Positions 62,783 to 64,000 of a stretch of DNA of 64,000 nt are shown here, in pieces. This stretch comes from Bacteroidota bacterium (GTDB taxonomy: Bacteria; Bacteroidota; Ignavibacteria; Tepidaquicellales; Tepidaquicellaceae): assembly GCA_018266875.1 (NCBI GenBank), contig JAFDZR010000045.1:1-64000 (forward strand), written 5' to 3'. Each line of letters starts with the position of its first letter. The stretch's first letter is position 1. The position numbers were made by a program, and so were the translations under genes. The notes below the pieces were generated by a model, which saw nothing but the letters and a program-made list of their open reading frames with translations, ran no database searches and had not been told where the DNA came from.

Positions 62783-64000
62783 TTAATAATATTTATCTCT
62801 GTTATCAACGATAGTTGCTTCATTCTGCATTTTTGTAAGCCATTCGTTTACCATCTGCTGTTTTTTGGTTGATAGTAATGTATTCCTTATCTCAGGCGCT
62901 TTCAGTTGGTAATCCTGCTCATTGAACTGGACAACGGAATTCAGCTTTACAATATAAACTCCTTTATTCCCCTTAATCGGCTCTGATACCTGTCCTGGAT
63001 TCATCTTAAAAATTGCCGTTGCAACTGCATAGTCCTGACCCATTGCAGGATCCGGCTTTGCTACACTTACACTGTCGGAATGAGCAAAAATATACTGGGG
63101 ATACTGATCCTTAAGAGCAATCAGATCACCGCCTGAGATCTTACCTTCAATTTCCTTTGCTATACCCTTCAGTATTTCAGCTTTCTTTTCTGTGATAACT
63201 TTTGGTTTTATCTGTGAGACTTTGATTGAATCAAAATTCTTATACCCTTCGGGAGTTTTTTCTATGATCTTGTAAATTGCATATCCGGTCAGAATTTTTA
63301 CAGGCTCAGTATATGAATTTACCTTATTACTAAAAATAAAATTCATAACGTTTTTATTGCTTGAGCTGAGAGGGATCTGACCATCTCTGTTAATATCTGC
63401 TGAAGAGGCAATCTGGACATTCATCTCCTTCGCAAGTGAATCAATATCTTTTCCCTTGTCAAGCTGGGCATGGAAATCTTCTGCTTTTCTCTTATTCAGC
63501 TGTTTGCTTCTGCTGCTTGGCTGAACAGTCTTAACGATCTGAGCGACTTTGAATTCTTTTCTTTCACGCGCATTTACTTTTATGATATGAAATCCGAATT
63601 TACTGTAAACCGGACCTGTAACACCGCCGACCGCGGTTCCTGCTGCGGCATTTTCAAATTCAGAAACCATTGCGCCTTTTGCAAACCAACCGAGATCTCC
63701 TTTATTCTGTTTTGCTGATGGATCATCCGAGAATTCTACAGCAAGTTCATTTATATTTTCACCATTCTTTACTCTGTTATATAAATCCATGGCTTTTTTG
63801 TATGCAGCTGTGGAATCTCCTTCAGTTTTAATTAAAATATGAGTAGCATTTGTGAACACTTCATCAGATTCCTTTTCATCAAGAAGTCTGACAATGTGGT
63901 AACCGTCATCGGAAACAATTACATCTGATATATCGCCAGGTTTTGCCTTAAAAAGAAAATCAGTTATCGGAGACGCAAAAGCATTTGTCTTCTGGAATTC
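62783..64000 (-). CDS. PpiD/SurA-type peptidyl-prolyl isomerase, 5' end outside the window
   Basis: 406 codons visible; the frame stays open to base 64000, so the protein starts beyond the window (the GTG at 63859 is not the start). Parvulin-type domain: THILIKTEGDS, FSDDPSAKQNKGDLGWFAKGAMVSEFENAA and YSKFGFHIIKV fit rotamase consensus and occupy the middle; before it lies another parvulin end (KPGDISDVIVSDDGYHIVRL). A further partial copy follows (MNPGQVSEPIKGNKGVYIVKL). The C-terminal STKKQQMVNEWL and DNRDKYY are typical of Bacteroidota PpiD/SurA-like chaperones, which fold outer-membrane proteins in the periplasm. A barrel protein gene follows. Confidence 0.88.
   Translation of the reverse strand, partial: EFQKTNAFASPITDFLFKAKPGDISDVIVSDDGYHIVRLLDEKESDEVFTNATHILIKTEGDSTAAYKKAMDLYNRVKNGENINELAVEFSDDPSAKQNKGDLGWFAKGAMVSEFENAAAGTAVGGVTGPVYSKFGFHIIKVNARERKEFKVAQIVKTVQPSSRSKQLNKRKAEDFHAQLDKGKDIDSLAKEMNVQIASSADINRDGQIPLSSSNKNVMNFIFSNKVNSYTEPVKILTGYAIYKIIEKTPEGYKNFDSIKVSQIKPKVITEKKAEILKGIAKEIEGKISGGDLIALKDQYPQYIFAHSDSVSVAKPDPAMGQDYAVATAIFKMNPGQVSEPIKGNKGVYIVKLNSVVQFNEQDYQLKAPEIRNTLLSTKKQQMVNEWLTKMQNEATIVDNRDKYY

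Noticed and set aside
1-64000. tRNA, rRNA, CRISPR, insertion sequence or prophage content
   Set aside because: Reading the intergenic regions on both strands showed no cloverleaf, direct-repeat array, transposase or structural phage gene; a covariance search would be needed to exclude small RNAs.

Overview
The window looks like chromosomal DNA of a low-GC Gram-negative bacterium of the Bacteroidota/Chlorobiota lineage, most likely an Ignavibacteria-type organism. The evidence is three secreted proteins ending in the QNYPNPFNP type A sorting domain of the type IX secretion system (T9SS), several proteins with a dockerin-like C-terminal module, a TonB-dependent receptor, a sphingolipid-type serine palmitoyltransferase, and mostly weak Shine-Dalgarno sites. 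The lineage call is an inference from families and style; no rRNA is present. I saw no tRNA, rRNA, CRISPR array, insertion sequence or prophage.

Layout. (1) 420-10158, plus strand: a 13-repeat propeller-type T9SS protein; a membrane-anchored GH2-like protein lacking both catalytic glutamates; smc; a degenerate MtnX-like HAD protein; a membrane methyltransferase-like protein. (2) 10186-17278, minus strand: a probable long operon that starts with a JAMM peptidase-TM-LysM protein and an E2 (ubiquitin-conjugating) fold protein, followed by a gamma carbonic anhydrase, an unknown protein, ybeY, a Smg/DUF494 protein, topA and xerC. (3) 17341-21514, minus strand: a cobalamin riboswitch with a long expression-platform hairpin, a BtuB-like receptor, a CobO-type adenosyltransferase, a BFD-like [2Fe-2S] protein and a BtuG-like propeller lipoprotein. 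(4) 21570-25936: serine palmitoyltransferase plus a lipoprotein, divergent from an extended SDR and argS. (5) 25984-36357: a 1669-residue alpha-2-macroglobulin, DUF2461, an alpha/beta hydrolase, truA, a DUF4397 lipoprotein, a TIGR01777 SDR and an APH-type kinase. (6) 36360-42306: a TolC-MacA-ATPase-permease-permease export operon. (7) 42551-43749: a QueD/PTPS-like protein and a TrmH-type rRNA methyltransferase. (8) 43841-59149, all minus strand: a surface/secreted protein island. Five proteins (sugar dehydrogenase, endonuclease I, subtilase, CHRD protein, and a 936-residue protein) share a ~175-residue C-terminal module ending in a dockerin-like repeat pair. They are interleaved with two T9SS-sorted paralogues whose N-terminal domains may be cohesin-like. 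(9) 59475-64000: birA, a second subtilase with a charged tail, an outer-membrane barrel protein and the 3' part of a PpiD/SurA-like isomerase that runs off the window.

Two candidate systems stand out. One is the E2 + JAMM-LysM pair at 15551-17278: an E2 that keeps the HPN tripeptide and active-site Cys beside an intact JAMM peptidase predicted to sit in the inner membrane. No E1 or ubiquitin-like protein is visible in the window, so the pathway is incomplete here. The other is the dockerin-module/T9SS island at 43841-59149, which could be a cell-surface assembly in which T9SS-anchored proteins hold dockerin-tagged enzymes. Both rest on motif reading and need structural and genomic comparison.
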